From NCBI GenBank assembly GCA_009767595.1, contig VSDK01017543.1, positions 186,112-250,111 on the forward strand: a stretch of 64,000 bases of DNA, read 5' to 3'. Below the pieces are notes generated by a model. The model did no database searches, was not told the DNA's origin, and saw only the letters and a list, made by a program, of their open reading frames with translations. Shown piece by piece: positions 1 to 10,767 of this stretch (positions are counted from its first letter, which is position 1; each line of letters opens with the position of its first letter). A program made the position numbers and the translations under genes. The DNA comes from Symbiodinium kawagutii (taxonomy: Eukaryota > Sar > Dinophyceae > Suessiales > Symbiodiniaceae).

Positions 1-131
1 TGCTTGATAGGTACTCGAACACCGACCTGCTTGATGCGATTACTGTACATAAAGTGAGGGTTTTCGTAATTGAAGTATTGTAATAGTGAAATTGACTCCG
101 CACAATATCACCAGCTATTCAATTAAATTAG

Positions 132-196
132 AAAAGCTTGCTTTGGCGCTGGTGGCAATCACCATTGCGCAAAGAAGGCGTCATCTCATCACAGCG
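132..196 (+). CDS. candidate short exon, unknown gene
   Basis: An open stretch follows an AG and ends exactly at a GTGAGC donor-like site. It reads KLALALVAITIAQRRRHLIT plus A, with a hydrophobic start and a basic run, as in a helix. No family is recognised. The call rests on splice-like borders and an unbroken frame over only 21 codons, so it could be chance. Upstream to base 1 I see nothing else. Confidence 0.33.
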
Positions 197-738
197 GTGA
201 GCACATCAGAGAGCGAGATGTCTTGATTTTTGTTGGCCCGTAGATGCCTACACCAGCTTTGTGACGAGAGTGTATCATTCATCGGTATTCTACTAGAAGA
301 CACGCAGGATCAAATGTAATCTATGCACCGCAGGTGACTTTGTGTGTATACTTGCTTGCGTGATCTTGCGTGTGCACTCTACAAATGCTTTCCAGACGCG
401 ACAAGCCTATCTTGTGATGCGGGGATGCCCCTCAACGTCAGCAGTCATCAAACGCCAGGCTAACAGATTTCAATGCTGCTGCATGCTTAAAACATTTAAG
501 ATCTTAGTGTTTTACTGTGATAAAATGGCTTAGCCTTCAGCAGCAGCGTGGATGAGCATCAGAAAGAGGGTAATGTGAGTAATGTGCTTGTTTTGGTGTT
601 GGACAGGCAGAATACCAAGTCGAAACAACATGAAACATTTTTTTAGCCTTCGCAAATACCGTTTCTAGATGTTGCTAGCATTTTCGTTGTTGTTGCTGTT
701 TTAGTTTACTTCCTGATACTTCCAATATCCAGCGCCCA

Positions 739-904
739 GCCCATCCAACTCCCAAGTTTGCTCAGAGCCACCACGAGCTCCAAGGACATGACTTCTGATG
801 ACCGCCAGTATGGTGAAGGGAAGGTGGAAACACAGATACGGGAGATCATGCAGATAGGCCGTGCCCTGCAGTCTGTTGGCCGCTGGGCGCAGTCTGAGAT
901 CTGA
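739..904 (+). CDS. probable exon, possibly the 3' terminal exon of an upstream gene
   Basis: The frame is open from before the acceptor-like ATATCCAG at 731-738 to a TGA at 902-904. It reads as ordinary soluble protein: SSKDMTSDDRQYGEGK, then VETQIREIMQIGRALQSVG and RWAQSEI before the stop. The end is an amphipathic helix. The minus-strand open frame over the same bases is its shadow, driven by the adjacent minisatellite. The TGA may be the true end of a gene entering from the left; alternatively a GA donor at 896 would skip it. No family is recognised. Confidence 0.55.
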
Positions 905-1026
905 GAATATCTCAGTGAGTCATAGTGAGTCATGGTCAGAACTCTGAAGCATTGGGGCTGCTCCTTGTGGCTCCTTGAACACCAAACTTCCATTTTCTTC
1001 GAATCATGTTGAAATGCAACTGGAAT

Positions 1027-1088
1027 GGAAGTCCTGGAAGTCCTGGAAGTCCTGGAAGTCCTGGAAGTCCTGGAAGTCCTGGAAGTCT
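1027..1088. repeat. 9-base minisatellite, unit GGAAGTCCT
   Basis: Six full copies and a partial seventh follow head to tail. Because the unit is a multiple of three, it opens all frames and creates artificial repetitive peptides (SWK and SPG on plus, SRT on minus). Just downstream, MAEAVKTFVSSHF could be coding but lacks other support. Confidence 0.95.
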
Positions 1089-1593
1089 GAAGCACCGAAG
1101 CAGGGAGAGATGGCGGAGGCCGTTAAGACATTTGTGTCGAGCCATTTTCCCATCGATCCATACATTCATCGTCCATCCCAGTCCATCCCTCTATTATCAA
1201 AGTGTTGCGTGTTTACATCTTTGTTATATACATTTACACTCGTCTGTACGTACGCATTTTACTTCTTTTCCATACATATTTATGCACTGTATGTGTCCAG
1301 GCATTCACAAGATATGCAGATGCATGTACATTTATAAATGAATATCCTTGAACCGCATACATGTAGGTGTAAGTGGGCATTCGTCTTAAATTGACATACA
1401 TGTAGACACCCACAATCCAATTTTTTGTCACATCTATAGTATTAAAATGACAGGATTCTCTCAGACTTGTTTGACAACAATATTGATGGCCTGTACTGTT
1501 TGTTGTCGCGCTTTTTGCCGCCTAGCAATTAGGAGGATATTGCTCACTGGGTGGATAGTTTCGTTTGGGTTGCACATGCTCTGTTTTGAGGAG

Positions 1594-1685
1594 ATTACAA
1601 TGTGGATTTCTATCGTGGTCTCGAGTACAATGATGGAAGGGAAGATGATCCAAACAGGCGGCTGCTGGGAAAGGATGGCCAAAAG
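1594..1685 (+). CDS. probable exon, unknown gene
   Basis: Bounded by AG at 1592-1593 and a GC donor after CAAAAG at 1685. The frame reads YNVDFYRGLEYNDGRED then DPNRRLLGKDGQK: acidic, polar and tyrosine-rich, with convincing protein texture. The end phase is zero. No domain is recognised. The start is ambiguous because an in-frame ATG does not define it. Confidence 0.5.
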
Positions 1686-1747
1686 GCTCGCTCTAGTAGT
1701 TTGATCAGCTTTCGTTGTTCAAAGAGGCCACTGCATTACGTGCTTAA

Positions 1748-1825
1748 GACATCCCAAGACATCCTAAGACATCCTAAGACATCCTAAAACATCCTAAGAC
1801 ATCCTAAGACATCCTAAAACATCCT
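1748..1825. repeat. 10-base minisatellite, unit ACATCCTAAG
   Basis: About eight near-perfect copies in tandem; variants carry AAAAC for AAGAC or CCAAG for CTAAG. It lies directly downstream of the candidate exon ending at 1685, so probably in its intron. Confidence 0.93.
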
Positions 1826-2614
1826 GGCATCTAGACCTCTTCAAATAGGCCCGAGCCGATGGACCGAAGACCGAACTTGTTCCTTTTATTTTGTTTTTTC
1901 TGTGTGTGAATCATTTCTTGCTTCCAAGAATCTCGCCCCAGAATCTCCTTTGAATGGCAAGCGCGTTGGATTTCGGGGTCCCGGGATGCTCATTTTGGAA
2001 TTTGATTAATTATTTTGCAGCACAGCAGGTTTGGTTGCCTCAACACATGTTTCATTCTCGAGGGCACTGTCCTGTCGTTGGCAAAATCCTCGTTGAGCGC
2101 CATCATTGTTGGGTGCGTTCCCATGTTTAATTACTATAGGTTGACACTGCATTTTCTTGAGCCGCTTTGAATTCTTGTCACTAAGTAGCACAGAACCACG
2201 GTTGGATATCCCTGCTCACGGTGCATCCTTTTACATAGATCATCGCGACCATCATTCATGCCTTTGCCACTCACCATTGCAATGAATCAGCATTCGATCA
2301 ATAGAAACTACATTGACATCAAGAATCCAGCAGCAACTGTGCAGCACTTCAACCCATGTGCAATCATACAGCAAAGAAAGGACAAAACATATGCAGTACT
2401 GTAAGTCTTGGGATAAACGATTGGCATCCTAGGCCCAAATGGGGGATGTTTTCGCAGGGTTTCCTCAAATTGTTGATTGCCGGGCTTAAATCAGTGAATC
2501 ACGCATATGCATTTGCTGGACTCGCCTGGCGTCACGTGTGTTCCAGATTTAGTGCGCATTGCACGCACTAATCAAGTTTCAGTCACATTGCTACATTTAA
2601 AATTTGTCTTCAAG

Positions 2615-2697
2615 ATCGCAACCCTGCGCAAGGAGAGACAGTGATGATGACGACTCTGACTAAGCAAATGCACAACGCCGCCCATCAGGTCGCAAAG
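2615..2697 (+). CDS. probable exon, unknown gene
   Basis: The acceptor TCTTCAAG precedes a frame reading RNPAQGETVMMTTLTKQMHN then AAHQVAK. It ends at AAAG|GCAAGT, a GC donor with a perfect extended consensus. It starts in phase 1 and ends in phase 0. The frame has no long ATG-initiated ORF, as expected of an internal exon. The 1.4 kb before it, apart from the 1748 minisatellite, shows no coding I can support. Confidence 0.48.
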
Positions 2698-3065
2698 GCA
2701 AGTTGATATCTCAGCATGCGACTGCAACAAGAAGCACATAGCAAAAAGCTTCAGTTTCATTTTCACATTGCAATCTTTGGATGTTTTGTGGTCTACTCAC
2801 AGGAGTTGTTTGTTCCATATGCTGGGGATCCCTATCAAAAGCCAGGACTAACACAGTGCAAGTATCAAAATACGGTATGCTTCTTTTGAATAATATATGT
2901 GTAGATGCAAGTAGTTCTATACATGCAACCATAAGATAATGCACATGTTAGCTTATGTATAGGCAGTATACATACACAGACATTGCATGACAATGTCCAG
3001 TACTTGGGACATCTTGGGACTACAGGTCATAGTGGCTCGTTCAATCTCCCCTCCCTTGGATGCAG

Positions 3066-3102
3066 TTTCTACCAGAACCGAATGACAAATGACAAAGGCA
3101 AG
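3066..3102 (+). CDS. possible small exon
   Basis: A 37-base segment between GGATGCAG and AAGGCAAG|GTCCCT reads FYQNRMTNDKGK. Both borders look like splice sites and the codons are plausible, but the length makes chance likely. A short CAA microsatellite follows at 3125-3143. Confidence 0.3.
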
Positions 3103-4489
3103 GTCCCTGTGGTTCCAGTTCCCCAACAACAACAACAACAACACTCAATATTTCACCATCCAACTTGTAGCAATGGTGTTTGGGCTTGACACTAATGCCA
3201 CGGCAGACATTAGACCCAATGGTTGCCTTACTCCAAACATATCCAACTTGGGTTTGATAAGTGGGGAACACCCAATGAAATGGAGCATTCCATGATACTT
3301 TATGCATGATACGGCAAGAGCTTACATCGAGAACATCGGCCAATTGCAGTGGTTATTAGTTATTTTGGAAAAACCTAGCGCCAACCATCTTGCGATCAGA
3401 AGGTGTAATTGCAAATTGCTTTTGCTGATGCCATCTACTTCGCATACAGGGGTCATGAAGGCCAGTGCAGTGACTTTCGAGAAGGACAGGTTTCAGTATT
3501 GCTCCCCCATACCTGCTGGTAGCACAATTATGTTGGGACCTTCAAGACGAGGTTCATTTGACCTATGCATACACATTGGTCTTTCAAAAACATACACATA
3601 CACATGTACAAGAGCACAATATACTCATTTGTGCATGTATGCAGTATGAAAGGTTTGCAGGTTCGCATGACTCATGACTCCATTTGATTGACAAGACACG
3701 AGTTCAAGCAATCGTTCCCGTGACTTACCATGAAACTATATGAACTTGTCTCCTTTGAAAGCTGCCCTGCTGTAAACAAGGATGAACTACTGCCCCCAAT
3801 ACGGGGGCTGAACCTCGTCGATTTACATTGATTTATGTTGCCAAAAGAGCCCGGCCGGAAAGCTGACTGGGGATGGTCCCTGCGTGGAATTGCATCGAGG
3901 ATGAGCCAAACCAACAGTGCCGATCAAGCAACTATGCAAACAAGTAAGATAAGTCAGCCGTCAGGATACTCTCAGTTGCTATCTTGACAATCATTCTCCA
4001 GGGAAGCCAACTAAAGCAAAGCTACACCCATCAAGTCTGGAAGTACATACTGTAGACAAACCTAAAAAGTGTAGGTCCCGAACTCCGCCTTGGCTAATAC
4101 CCAAACTTGCAATAGCAGGAAGGCAAGTTTTTTCAACTCTTCTCAGGGGACGACTATACTGGTTGTTTGATGAAGGCTTTGGACCATGACAATCCCCCAA
4201 TAAACAGGGTTGGTACTGCCACCCAAACAAACTTGACAACAATAGCAACAACAGCTGCAGCCTTTGCTCGAACGTTTCTTCTGATATTCGCTTGCCACTG
4301 CTGCTGTTTTTCCAAACACCCGGATGGGGTCCGCGCGATGTTTGGTATCCCACTTCAGGCGAAACCGGGCCGGCAGGCATACATAAGATATCTAAACACA
4401 TCACATATACATATAATACATACATATACGCGTATACCTGTATTTGTAAACATGTATGAGGTATGTGACCGGTGCATGTATGGGAGCAG

Positions 4490-4575
4490 AATCCATCAAA
4501 AAGTTCGCTGATATATTTTCTCTCTTGGTAGTCGATCCTGCCTGTATCAAATGCCTGCAGGTGCTTCAAATGGCT
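4490..4575 (+). CDS. candidate helical exon, unknown gene
   Basis: The frame reads ESIKKFADIFSLLVVDPACI then KCLQVLQMA. It stops at GGCT|GTAAGTC, the strongest GT donor consensus in this part of the window, with AG before 4490. It is amphipathic to hydrophobic. The same open frame runs on to a TAG near 4646, so it could instead be a chance ORF. Between 3103 and 4489 I see only weak open frames and AT-rich simple sequence. Confidence 0.38.
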
Positions 4576-4768
4576 GTAAGTCAAATGACCGACCCCGAAA
4601 CCTTCCAGAATTTGCAGTCCCTTGTCTGTAGCATTAATATGCTTTAGTCATGTTGATTGATCTAATTAATCTGCAAAACCCACTGACTTGGAATGCTTAC
4701 TAAAGCCTTACGAGGTGTTTTTTGATCTGAACCATCTTCTTTACATAGGTCCTGGCTGTCGGATTGCA

Positions 4769-4852
4769 ATGGCAGTTCCTGAAAGTCCAGAACCTGGCGA
4801 GTCGGAATTCATGAACTCTACGGGGTGTTCGCCTACGTTGATCTTGTCCTGA
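4769..4852 (+). CDS. small ORF or exon, acidic N-terminus-like peptide
   Basis: ATG at 4769 opens a 27-codon frame beginning MAVPESPEPGESEFMN and stopping at 4850. The proline- and glutamate-rich start resembles the N-terminus of a eukaryotic protein. Another plus frame (LQWQFLKVQNLAS) is also open here, so the frame choice is uncertain. Confidence 0.3.
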   Translation: MAVPESPEPGESEFMNSTGCSPTLILS

Positions 4853-5171
4853 CAGAGCTCCTCACAATCCCAACCAGCGTGCATCTTCGTTGATTGAATA
4901 TATAGCAGGTTCACGAGCCATGTCTGCCCTTTTATTGACCCTGAAACAAGACCATCATCTGAAAGGATAACCGCAAGCCCTTGAAACTTGAGTACATAAA
5001 AGCATTGATGCTCTAAAATCATCCATTGTCGTTCCGAAGTTGCATTTTGAGGTCACGCATTTCAGGAAACACCTATTCATATGCCTTTGCAGAAACCCCT
5101 TACATCATGTCATATCATGATACCTCCAGTCTTGGAGACTTCCTTCCTTTCCAGCGGTTGCTTACAAGCAA

Positions 5172-5312
5172 AAGGGGAGTTCCATGAGCGTACACTAAGC
5201 GACATGTACTTGCGAAAGGTGACTTCCTCGCTGCGCGGAAGCACCGAGAATGGCGGGACGCCCCTTGACGCATTTTCAGCAATTGAGCAAGCAACAATGG
5301 CACATGGTGGCT
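5172..5312 (+). CDS. candidate exon, unknown gene
   Basis: Part of a longer open frame. The section with protein-like texture reads QAKGEFHERTLSDMYLRK, then VTSSLRGSTENGGTPLDAF and SAIEQATMAHGG. The borders are approximate; I could not fix splice sites. An antisense frame is also open but looks like a shadow. No family is recognised. Confidence 0.33.
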
Positions 5313-5517
5313 CTGATGATTCTTACAGCATTTTGATGAATTTCAGGGCTGTACTTGTAATTGATTGGTTAGTAGTGGTCAAAGACCAACCAAACAGTGG
5401 ACAAAGCAACTAGTGGTATGAGCATAAAACACCCTCTCTCAGATTGGTCTCAAGCACGAGGATAATTGCTACACAGATTTCACACAGATAATGGCTACTA
5501 CAGTAGCCACCTTTCGC

Positions 5518-5557
5518 AGAAGTTGTCATCGTATCATAGAAGTTGTCATCGTATCAC
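5518..5557. repeat. 20-base unit in two tandem copies
   Basis: AGAAGTTGTCATCGTATCAT is followed immediately by the same unit ending in C instead of T. This is a recent-looking tandem duplication in non-coding DNA. From 5313 to about 6028 I see no coding sequence I can support. Confidence 0.9.
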
Positions 5558-6028
5558 AAGCCCCCGTATTAACGTTCGTGTTTAACACTATTATTGTTGG
5601 GACTCTTAGTGATACCATACCAACATAGATTTGTTTTGATGTCCGATGTGTAGTGGAGCCTCTAGAGATCCTGGAGATAAAATCATGATTAGGTGCATAT
5701 CAATGTGAAGCCAGCAAGTACTAACCATGAGGTCTATGGGAATGACAGTGGTGAATATGCTGTATTTCGTTGTCAGGGGACAGTTTTAGTCGAGTATTCT
5801 GATGAGAACCATGTCGATTGGATAATTCTTTTGTAAGTCGTGTTCAAAATCCTCAGCGTTACTCCTGTACACTGATTGGTTGATTCGCACTCCACTTGTG
5901 ATCTGTCACAATTTGTTTTCATGGATTATCAACGTGAAATCCGATCAGCCAGTGCTCAAATAAATGGGGCTGCTTAAACATTGATCACTGCGTACTGCGC
6001 ATTGTTTTTAAACTTCAGTCTTTTTCAG

Positions 6029-6250
6029 GACGCAAGAGAGTCAACCATGGAAATGCTAAAATTGGAGATGGTCAATGAGGGAAGCCATCGGAAAGGGAAG
6101 ACGCGTGGCTTCGCGGCTTCACGGCTTCACAAACTTTGGCTTCAGATGTTGAGCCAACCTAGGCGCACCAGGGCCGATGGGAAGCCCAACGCAAAGTTAT
6201 GCCACCAATGTTTCTTGGACGCCTGCAGAACGGGTTGCAACTATTTCTAA
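6029..6250 (+). CDS. candidate exon, basic protein segment
   Basis: A good pyrimidine-rich acceptor (CTTTTTCAG) precedes a phase-zero open frame: DARESTMEMLKLEMVNEGSH, then RKGKTRGFAASRLHKL, ending PNAKLCHQCFLDAC and TGCNYF before TAA. The protein is basic and has a cysteine pair cluster near its end. No domain is recognised, and the terminal stop may be intronic. Confidence 0.38.
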   Translation, partial: DARESTMEMLKLEMVNEGSHRKGKTRGFAASRLHKLWLQMLSQPRRTRADGKPNAKLCHQCFLDACRTGCNYF

Positions 6251-6465
6251 CGTCCAACCTACGGATGGATTTCAGGAAAAGTACCAGGCTATTCGTTGAC
6301 TTATCCATGTTTGAAATAGCTTCAGTAAAGATGCATTGGAACTAGAAGGATCATGTGAAGGAGCAAACCTACGGCCAATGTGGCTTGAAGGGATCGAACC
6401 CGGAGATGTGCCAGCGAGCTGTCATTGAGTCGTTGGCTACAAAGAGTCCGTGGATGTAACTTCTC

Positions 6466-6549
6466 ATGGGCCTCGAAGATCTCTTCAATGAGGTCAGATT
6501 GGAACCATGGAAATCCCCAGCTGAACAATCCAACCATTTCAAACCATGA
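6466..6549 (+). CDS. small ORF or first exon
   Basis: ATG at 6466 starts a 27-codon frame, MGLEDLFNEVRLEPWK then SPAEQSNHFKP, ending at TGA. An in-frame stop lies just upstream, so this ATG would be the start if the exon is real. Its texture is good but it is short. The 79-codon minus-strand frame across it looks like the shadow. Confidence 0.38.
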   Translation: MGLEDLFNEVRLEPWKSPAEQSNHFKP

Positions 6550-6789
6550 GGAAAACATCATGGAACAGACGTGAGAAGTGGGAAATCGTGCACTTCAATG
6601 GAGCTGGAAGCCTGACTCGTTTCAAAGCCTGCGACGTTTGCACATCATGCATTTCATTCGTGCTACCTGATCACGGCTGCATGTGTGTCCTTTGTGTCTT
6701 CCATTTTACTGCATACATATAGATATAAATAGATATAAATAGCATATAGACATATTATGAATAGATATAACTCAGATGTGGCAATATTG

Positions 6790-6899
6790 ACCGTTACTCC
6801 AAAATGCTACTGCACAAGTGGCTCCAGCTCCCTCCCAGGCTGGAAACACCTTTCGGCAGGTGGCCTCTGAACTAGCCAATGAGTTGGGAAACCTGACAG
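6790..6899 (+). CDS. probable exon, unknown gene
   Basis: The frame reads QNATAQVAPAPSQAG then NTFRQVASELANELGNLT. It reaches a GT donor after CTGACAG at 6899, or a TGA at 6911-6913 if that is the real end. The alanine/proline-rich lead into an amphipathic helix is convincing. No family is recognised. Confidence 0.46.
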
Positions 6900-7221
6900 G
6901 TGGATCTTGCTGAGGCAAGTAGCAGTCAGGTGATGTCAGATGTTTGCTGTATATGTTCTGACACAACTGGATTAGGCATGGCATGGCATGCATATCTCTG
7001 GATGTCCAATAGTATCCAGGACTGGGGCTGATTTCTACATAGAATTAATGACACCTTCAGTGAATGGATGACCTGTCACTGAAACCAACGACATGACAGT
7101 GGGACATCCAAGCTCAACAATCTGAATTTGAGCAGCTATTCAGGTGCCTTTTGACATGTTTTGACCAAATGCCACTGATGCCTTTCAGGTGCCTCCAGCC
7201 TTCAGCCATATTTTTCTTACA

Positions 7222-7262
7222 GCATTCAGCAGTTCGAAGAGCAATTTCTCATAATTTCCTGG
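7222..7262 (+). CDS. possible small exon
   Basis: TTTTCTTACAG is a fair acceptor, and the following frame reads IQQFEEQFLIISW up to a GGTAGCC donor-like site. It lies 140 bases upstream of the better supported exon at 7406. Weak on its own because of its length. Confidence 0.28.
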
Positions 7263-7405
7263 GTAGCCAAAACCGCCAACTTGATTGGGTGTGGGATTTC
7301 AGGCAAACATGTTTGAATACACAAATATTTACGCTTGGACGGCTTGGCATTGACTCATAGCATATATAGTTGATCTTTTGAAGCAGCAATGTCCATTCTT
7401 TTCAG

Positions 7406-7551
7406 GTCGGTCCAAGCACGTGATCAAATTTGAAGAGAGGGCTCTCGTGGGTGCTAGGGTGGAGACAATGCCAAGGCTAGTGTCGCAGCTCACACAGGAG
7501 TTCCGGAATTGCCACATGAAGGGGGCAGCTGGAGACAACTGGACATCGTGA
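7406..7551 (+). CDS. probable exon, unknown gene
   Basis: One of the best unassigned exons. An excellent acceptor (CATTCTTTTCAG) precedes a phase-1 frame: SKHVIKFEERALVGARVE, then TMPRLVSQLTQEFRNCHMKG and AAGDNWTS, ending at TGA 7549-7551. The charged helical composition and unbroken frame are typical of coding DNA. A GA or GC donor shortly before the TGA is also possible. The 119-codon minus ORF is its shadow. Confidence 0.56.
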
Positions 7552-7728
7552 CAAGTGGGAACATTTGATGTCTGAACCCGATCATTTCGGGATGGCTTTG
7601 GAGGGCAATCACTCGTAATGACCTGTCGAGATTCCCAGTAAATACTGTACCAGCAAAGCAGGACGACAAACAACTCCAAAAAACGCACAGTTCAAGAAAC
7701 ATCAAGACTAATCAGACTAATGTGGCCC

Positions 7729-7783
7729 ACCTGTGAACCACCTGTGGACCACCTGTGGACCACCTGTGGACTACCTGTGGACC
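7729..7783. repeat. 11-base minisatellite, unit CCACCTGTGGA
   Basis: About five copies with single-base changes run in tandem just upstream of the candidate exon at 7838. Confidence 0.88.
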
Positions 7784-7837
7784 TCGTAGACGTAAGACGT
7801 TTTGGCGGAGCACCTGAACAACACCTGGACCTTGAAG

Positions 7838-7932
7838 ACATGACTCCCTGCACCAGGAGCACACTCGAGAAGTCACAGCCATGTACCAAGAGGTTCCGGG
7901 CCCAGAGGCAGTGAAGATGATCTGTGACCCAG
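7838..7932 (+). CDS. probable exon, unknown gene
   Basis: After CCTTGAAG the frame reads HDSLHQEHTREVTAMYQEV then PGPEAVKMICDP, ending at GACCCAG|GCAGAT, a GC donor, in phase 1. The sequence is polar with a proline-glycine turn. Another frame here is open only because of the preceding minisatellite. No family is recognised. Confidence 0.47.
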
Positions 7933-8032
7933 GCAGATTAGATCCGAAAACTGCTTGACTGAGGTCACTAGCATTAGCGTCAGCATCAGCTTAATCAGCA
8001 ACAGCACCGTGACCACCAACGTATAATCACCA

Positions 8033-8113
8033 TCGTCGTCGTCCTGGCCTTCGTCGTCCTCGTCTCTGTCCTCGTCCTCGTTCTCCTCCTCCTCCTCATC
8101 ATCATCATCATCA

Positions 8114-8146
<33 letters not shown>

Positions 8147-8147
8147 C

Positions 8148-8196
<49 letters not shown>

Positions 8197-8205
8197 AGTC
8201 ATCAC

Positions 8206-8263
<58 letters not shown>

Positions 8264-8264
8264 G
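8033..8264. repeat. TCATCG / ATC microsatellite
   Basis: A GTC-rich lead-in, then long runs of hexamer TCATCG and trimer ATC. The minus-strand Asp/Met homopolymer frames over it are artefacts of the repeat. Confidence 0.95.
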
Positions 8265-9034
8265 CCCATTTGGTTGGTTGTCAGGAGTGTCTATTGATTA
8301 AACTTGCTGCAGCTGGTGTTTGTTGGGAAATCTTTGTCATGATGATGGCTTACCCAGCCAGGACAAGCGCAGGGTTTGCAACTGGCATTTGGCTTGAATG
8401 CAGGTAAAACCTTCAGTTGCATCAGGTAGAGCGATGAGTATGACTGGGGCAAATCAGAACAGCTAACAGACATCCAAAACACGGACGACCACTCAACTGC
8501 TACACAAGTGCGAGATCCTTTTAGACGCATCATTATTTTCAGGTGCACGTGATATAGGAGCAGCTGCTCTAATTTGGCAATGTGTCGGCAACCTTGCAAG
8601 GGGAACTCATTTTTTTGCAAAAGCATCTAAACGCATGTTTAGTATGTATGCAGAACGAGGTAGGAAGACTAGAAGAGAGAGGTAGGTTGGCAGACATGTC
8701 ATGGGAAAGAGGCATGTGGCGTGGGAGCAAGAGGGCAACACATCCAAAACGGGCATAGAATGAAGGAAGGGGTAGGGAAGATGTGTGTTATCCCCCACAC
8801 GCCAAAGAACTTCCGTCAGTCATCAAGGTCGAGAGATCAATATGCCTGAGCTTCATGTAGCCTCAGATGGTTCTCAATCTGAGCACCATGATGCACCATG
8901 ATGCACCATACATCTTAGTTTAAACACCGCACCTCTTCATATGACTTTGCACATCTTTGCAGATTTGCATCATTTTACATCTGCAGTTTGAAGCACAATA
9001 CACAGACACTATCAGACACTGACCTGTTCCGCAG

Positions 9035-9082
9035 GTCTTAGCCTTGCGCAGCGAACTCCAACGTGTTGCGGAGCTGATGCAG
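9035..9082 (+). CDS. candidate helical exon
   Basis: Acceptor TGTTCCGCAG, then VLALRSELQRVAELMQ, then a possible GC donor after GATGCAG. The leucines sit at heptad-like spacing, so a coiled coil is possible. It is short. Between 8265 and 9034 only unconvincing open frames are seen. Confidence 0.37.
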
Positions 9083-9203
9083 GCCATGTGACTAACGGGA
9101 ACGGCGGTGCATGGTACATCTTCGACCTCGGCAGATTTCGTTCCAAAATGAAATCTCACCGGGACCCCAATCGCGACCAACATCTGTCAACTTCACCTGT
9201 CAG

Positions 9204-9330
9204 GGGAAATCTCAGAGGAGTCTGATGGACCAAGCAGTTTTCATGTTGGGGAAAGAGCTGCCGGTTGGGCAGGAACGTTGCTGATGCACTTGGTGTTTTC
9301 TCTATGTGATCTTCGGCATGGCATTTATCA
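9204..9330 (+). CDS. candidate exon, unknown gene
   Basis: After CACCTGTCAG the frame reads EISEESDGPSSFHVGERA, then AGWAGTLLMHLVFSLCDLR and HGIYQ; it stays open to a TAG at about 9402. A second frame through the same bases is also open (SLMDQAVFMLGKELPVGQE), so only one of the two can be right. I prefer the longer one. The donor is not determined. Confidence 0.4.
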
Positions 9331-9428
9331 GAAAAAACAGTCTAAGACAGTTGGGAACCAACCGCCACCTGCATATGATTTTCGAATCTTGGAAAAGCAA
9401 TAGCTCCGAATTCGGTGGCAGTGCGCAG

Positions 9429-9506
9429 GGCTACATGCAAAGAGAAAGGCAGCTCCATGACACTTGGTTTGGAGGTGACTCCCAAGTGGATGGCCGGCCC
9501 TTGCAG
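9429..9506 (+). CDS. probable exon, unknown gene
   Basis: After GTGCGCAG the phase-zero frame reads GYMQRERQLHDTWFGGDSQ then VDGRPLQ. A GA donor after TTGCAG would close it; otherwise a stop follows at 9513. Charged and aromatic residues give good protein texture. No family is recognised. Confidence 0.46.
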
Positions 9507-10169
9507 GAACGTTGATGGGTGGGTTCACTTTTGGCTGGTAGGGGACAACCACGGGAGCAGTGTATGTCTCCGTATGTTTGAGACTTGTTGAGACTAAGTG
9601 GGTCCGAGAACATTGATCAGAATGTTTAATTCCAACCTGGGCGACGAGTCTCAAGTCCGACTGCATTTACATTTGATCCTGGAGGTCAATGCGGAGTAAT
9701 TGTTGGCCGACAGATTACTCAGCTTTATTGCAGTTGTCAGAACAGGTTACAGTCACTTGTTTCTGGACATATCTGATGTGTCTAAGTTTCTGTAGATGTG
9801 ATGTCTTTGGTCCCCAAAGCTTTTGTTGCATCAGGCTGGAAACCGTCCAATGGTGTTGAATCCAGTGTCGAAGCACTTTGTGTAGTGTGCTGTCTATCAC
9901 GGAGTTCCAACGCCCCCACGGCACCTTAGTCAAGGTTGACCCGCTTATAACAGTGCATTTGTCAATTTGCCTTGTTCGCTGTCAGTCATGGAACAAGCTC
10001 CAACGTATTGTCAGTTGGCTTCACCCAATGGCAAAAAAAGTCTGCCGTTCGTTTAACTCTCGGAGACTGTATGCAGTACTCATAGCAATCATGCAGAAGA
10101 GCTTAAAGCCAGGAACAGAGACAGTTCTACATGCAATGTTCGCTCCTTTTCCAATGACTCAGCATTCAG

Positions 10170-10283
10170 TGTTGGATTCGAGCCAAGGAAATGATGGATC
10201 AGCTCACAAACACATATCATGAGGCCTTCCTTCCGCAACCGGACATTGACAGGGCAGATCACAAGCGGATGTTTAGAGTTCAG
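10170..10283 (+). CDS. probable exon, unknown gene
   Basis: Bounded by ATTCAG and AGTTCAG|GTAGCC, with both ends in phase zero over 38 codons. It reads CWIRAKEMMDQLTNTYHE, then AFLPQPDIDRADHKRMFRVQ: a helix, a proline break, and a second charged helix. A different, T-rich frame overlapping its start is also open but less protein-like. Confidence 0.5.
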
Positions 10284-10680
10284 GTAGCCATCAGCCGTGG
10301 CTTCTGCAAAGATGATTTCTCTATGTGGAGCCGTAGGGTGATGTAGACAAAACGGCGTGTACCTTAAACATGAAATTCATGGGATTGTTGGAGGAACATA
10401 GTATTTGGACGCAGACAATTGTAGGTGTCCCACGCCGATGGCAGTCGTCGTTTGGGCTGGTTCCAATTCAAGCTGAAGGGTTGCAGAGAGTGGCAAATTC
10501 CTCGATGTGCATGCAATTGTTTTTCGAAGAGTAGACAGCGTGGAATAACAGTTCCATGTGAGATGGGAAGGTAGCAGAATTGCCAACTTGGAGTGGGTTT
10601 GCACTTGGTGACCCGTTTCAAGTGTAAACTGCAACTGCCTAAGGTTCAAGGCTTGTGGGATGGGGTGTTTTGCGTTCAGC

Positions 10681-10767
10681 ATGTCTCCAAGGGAAGACAA
10701 ACTGACAATTTGGCAAGGCACTGAAGCATCGAACAGACAAGCAATGGATTCACTTTGTGACACACTG
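10681..10767 (+). CDS. candidate exon, possible start codon
   Basis: ATG at 10681 opens MSPREDKLTIWQGTEASNRQ then AMDSLCDTL, ending in phase zero at a GTATTG donor-like site. The frame is also open upstream to about 10605, so the ATG need not be the start. The 143-codon minus-strand frame across this region is treated as a shadow. Confidence 0.42.

Noticed and set aside
1027-1825. Possible CRISPR-like arrays (regular short repeats)
   Set aside because: Units are head to tail with no unique spacers; they are minisatellites.
3991-4584. 197-codon minus ORF
   Set aside because: One of the longest frames, but it runs through AT-rich simple sequence and has no domain, start context or splice support.
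7873-8262. 129-codon minus ORF with long Met and Asp runs
   Set aside because: Product of the ATC/TCATCG microsatellite; the non-repeat part has no protein texture.
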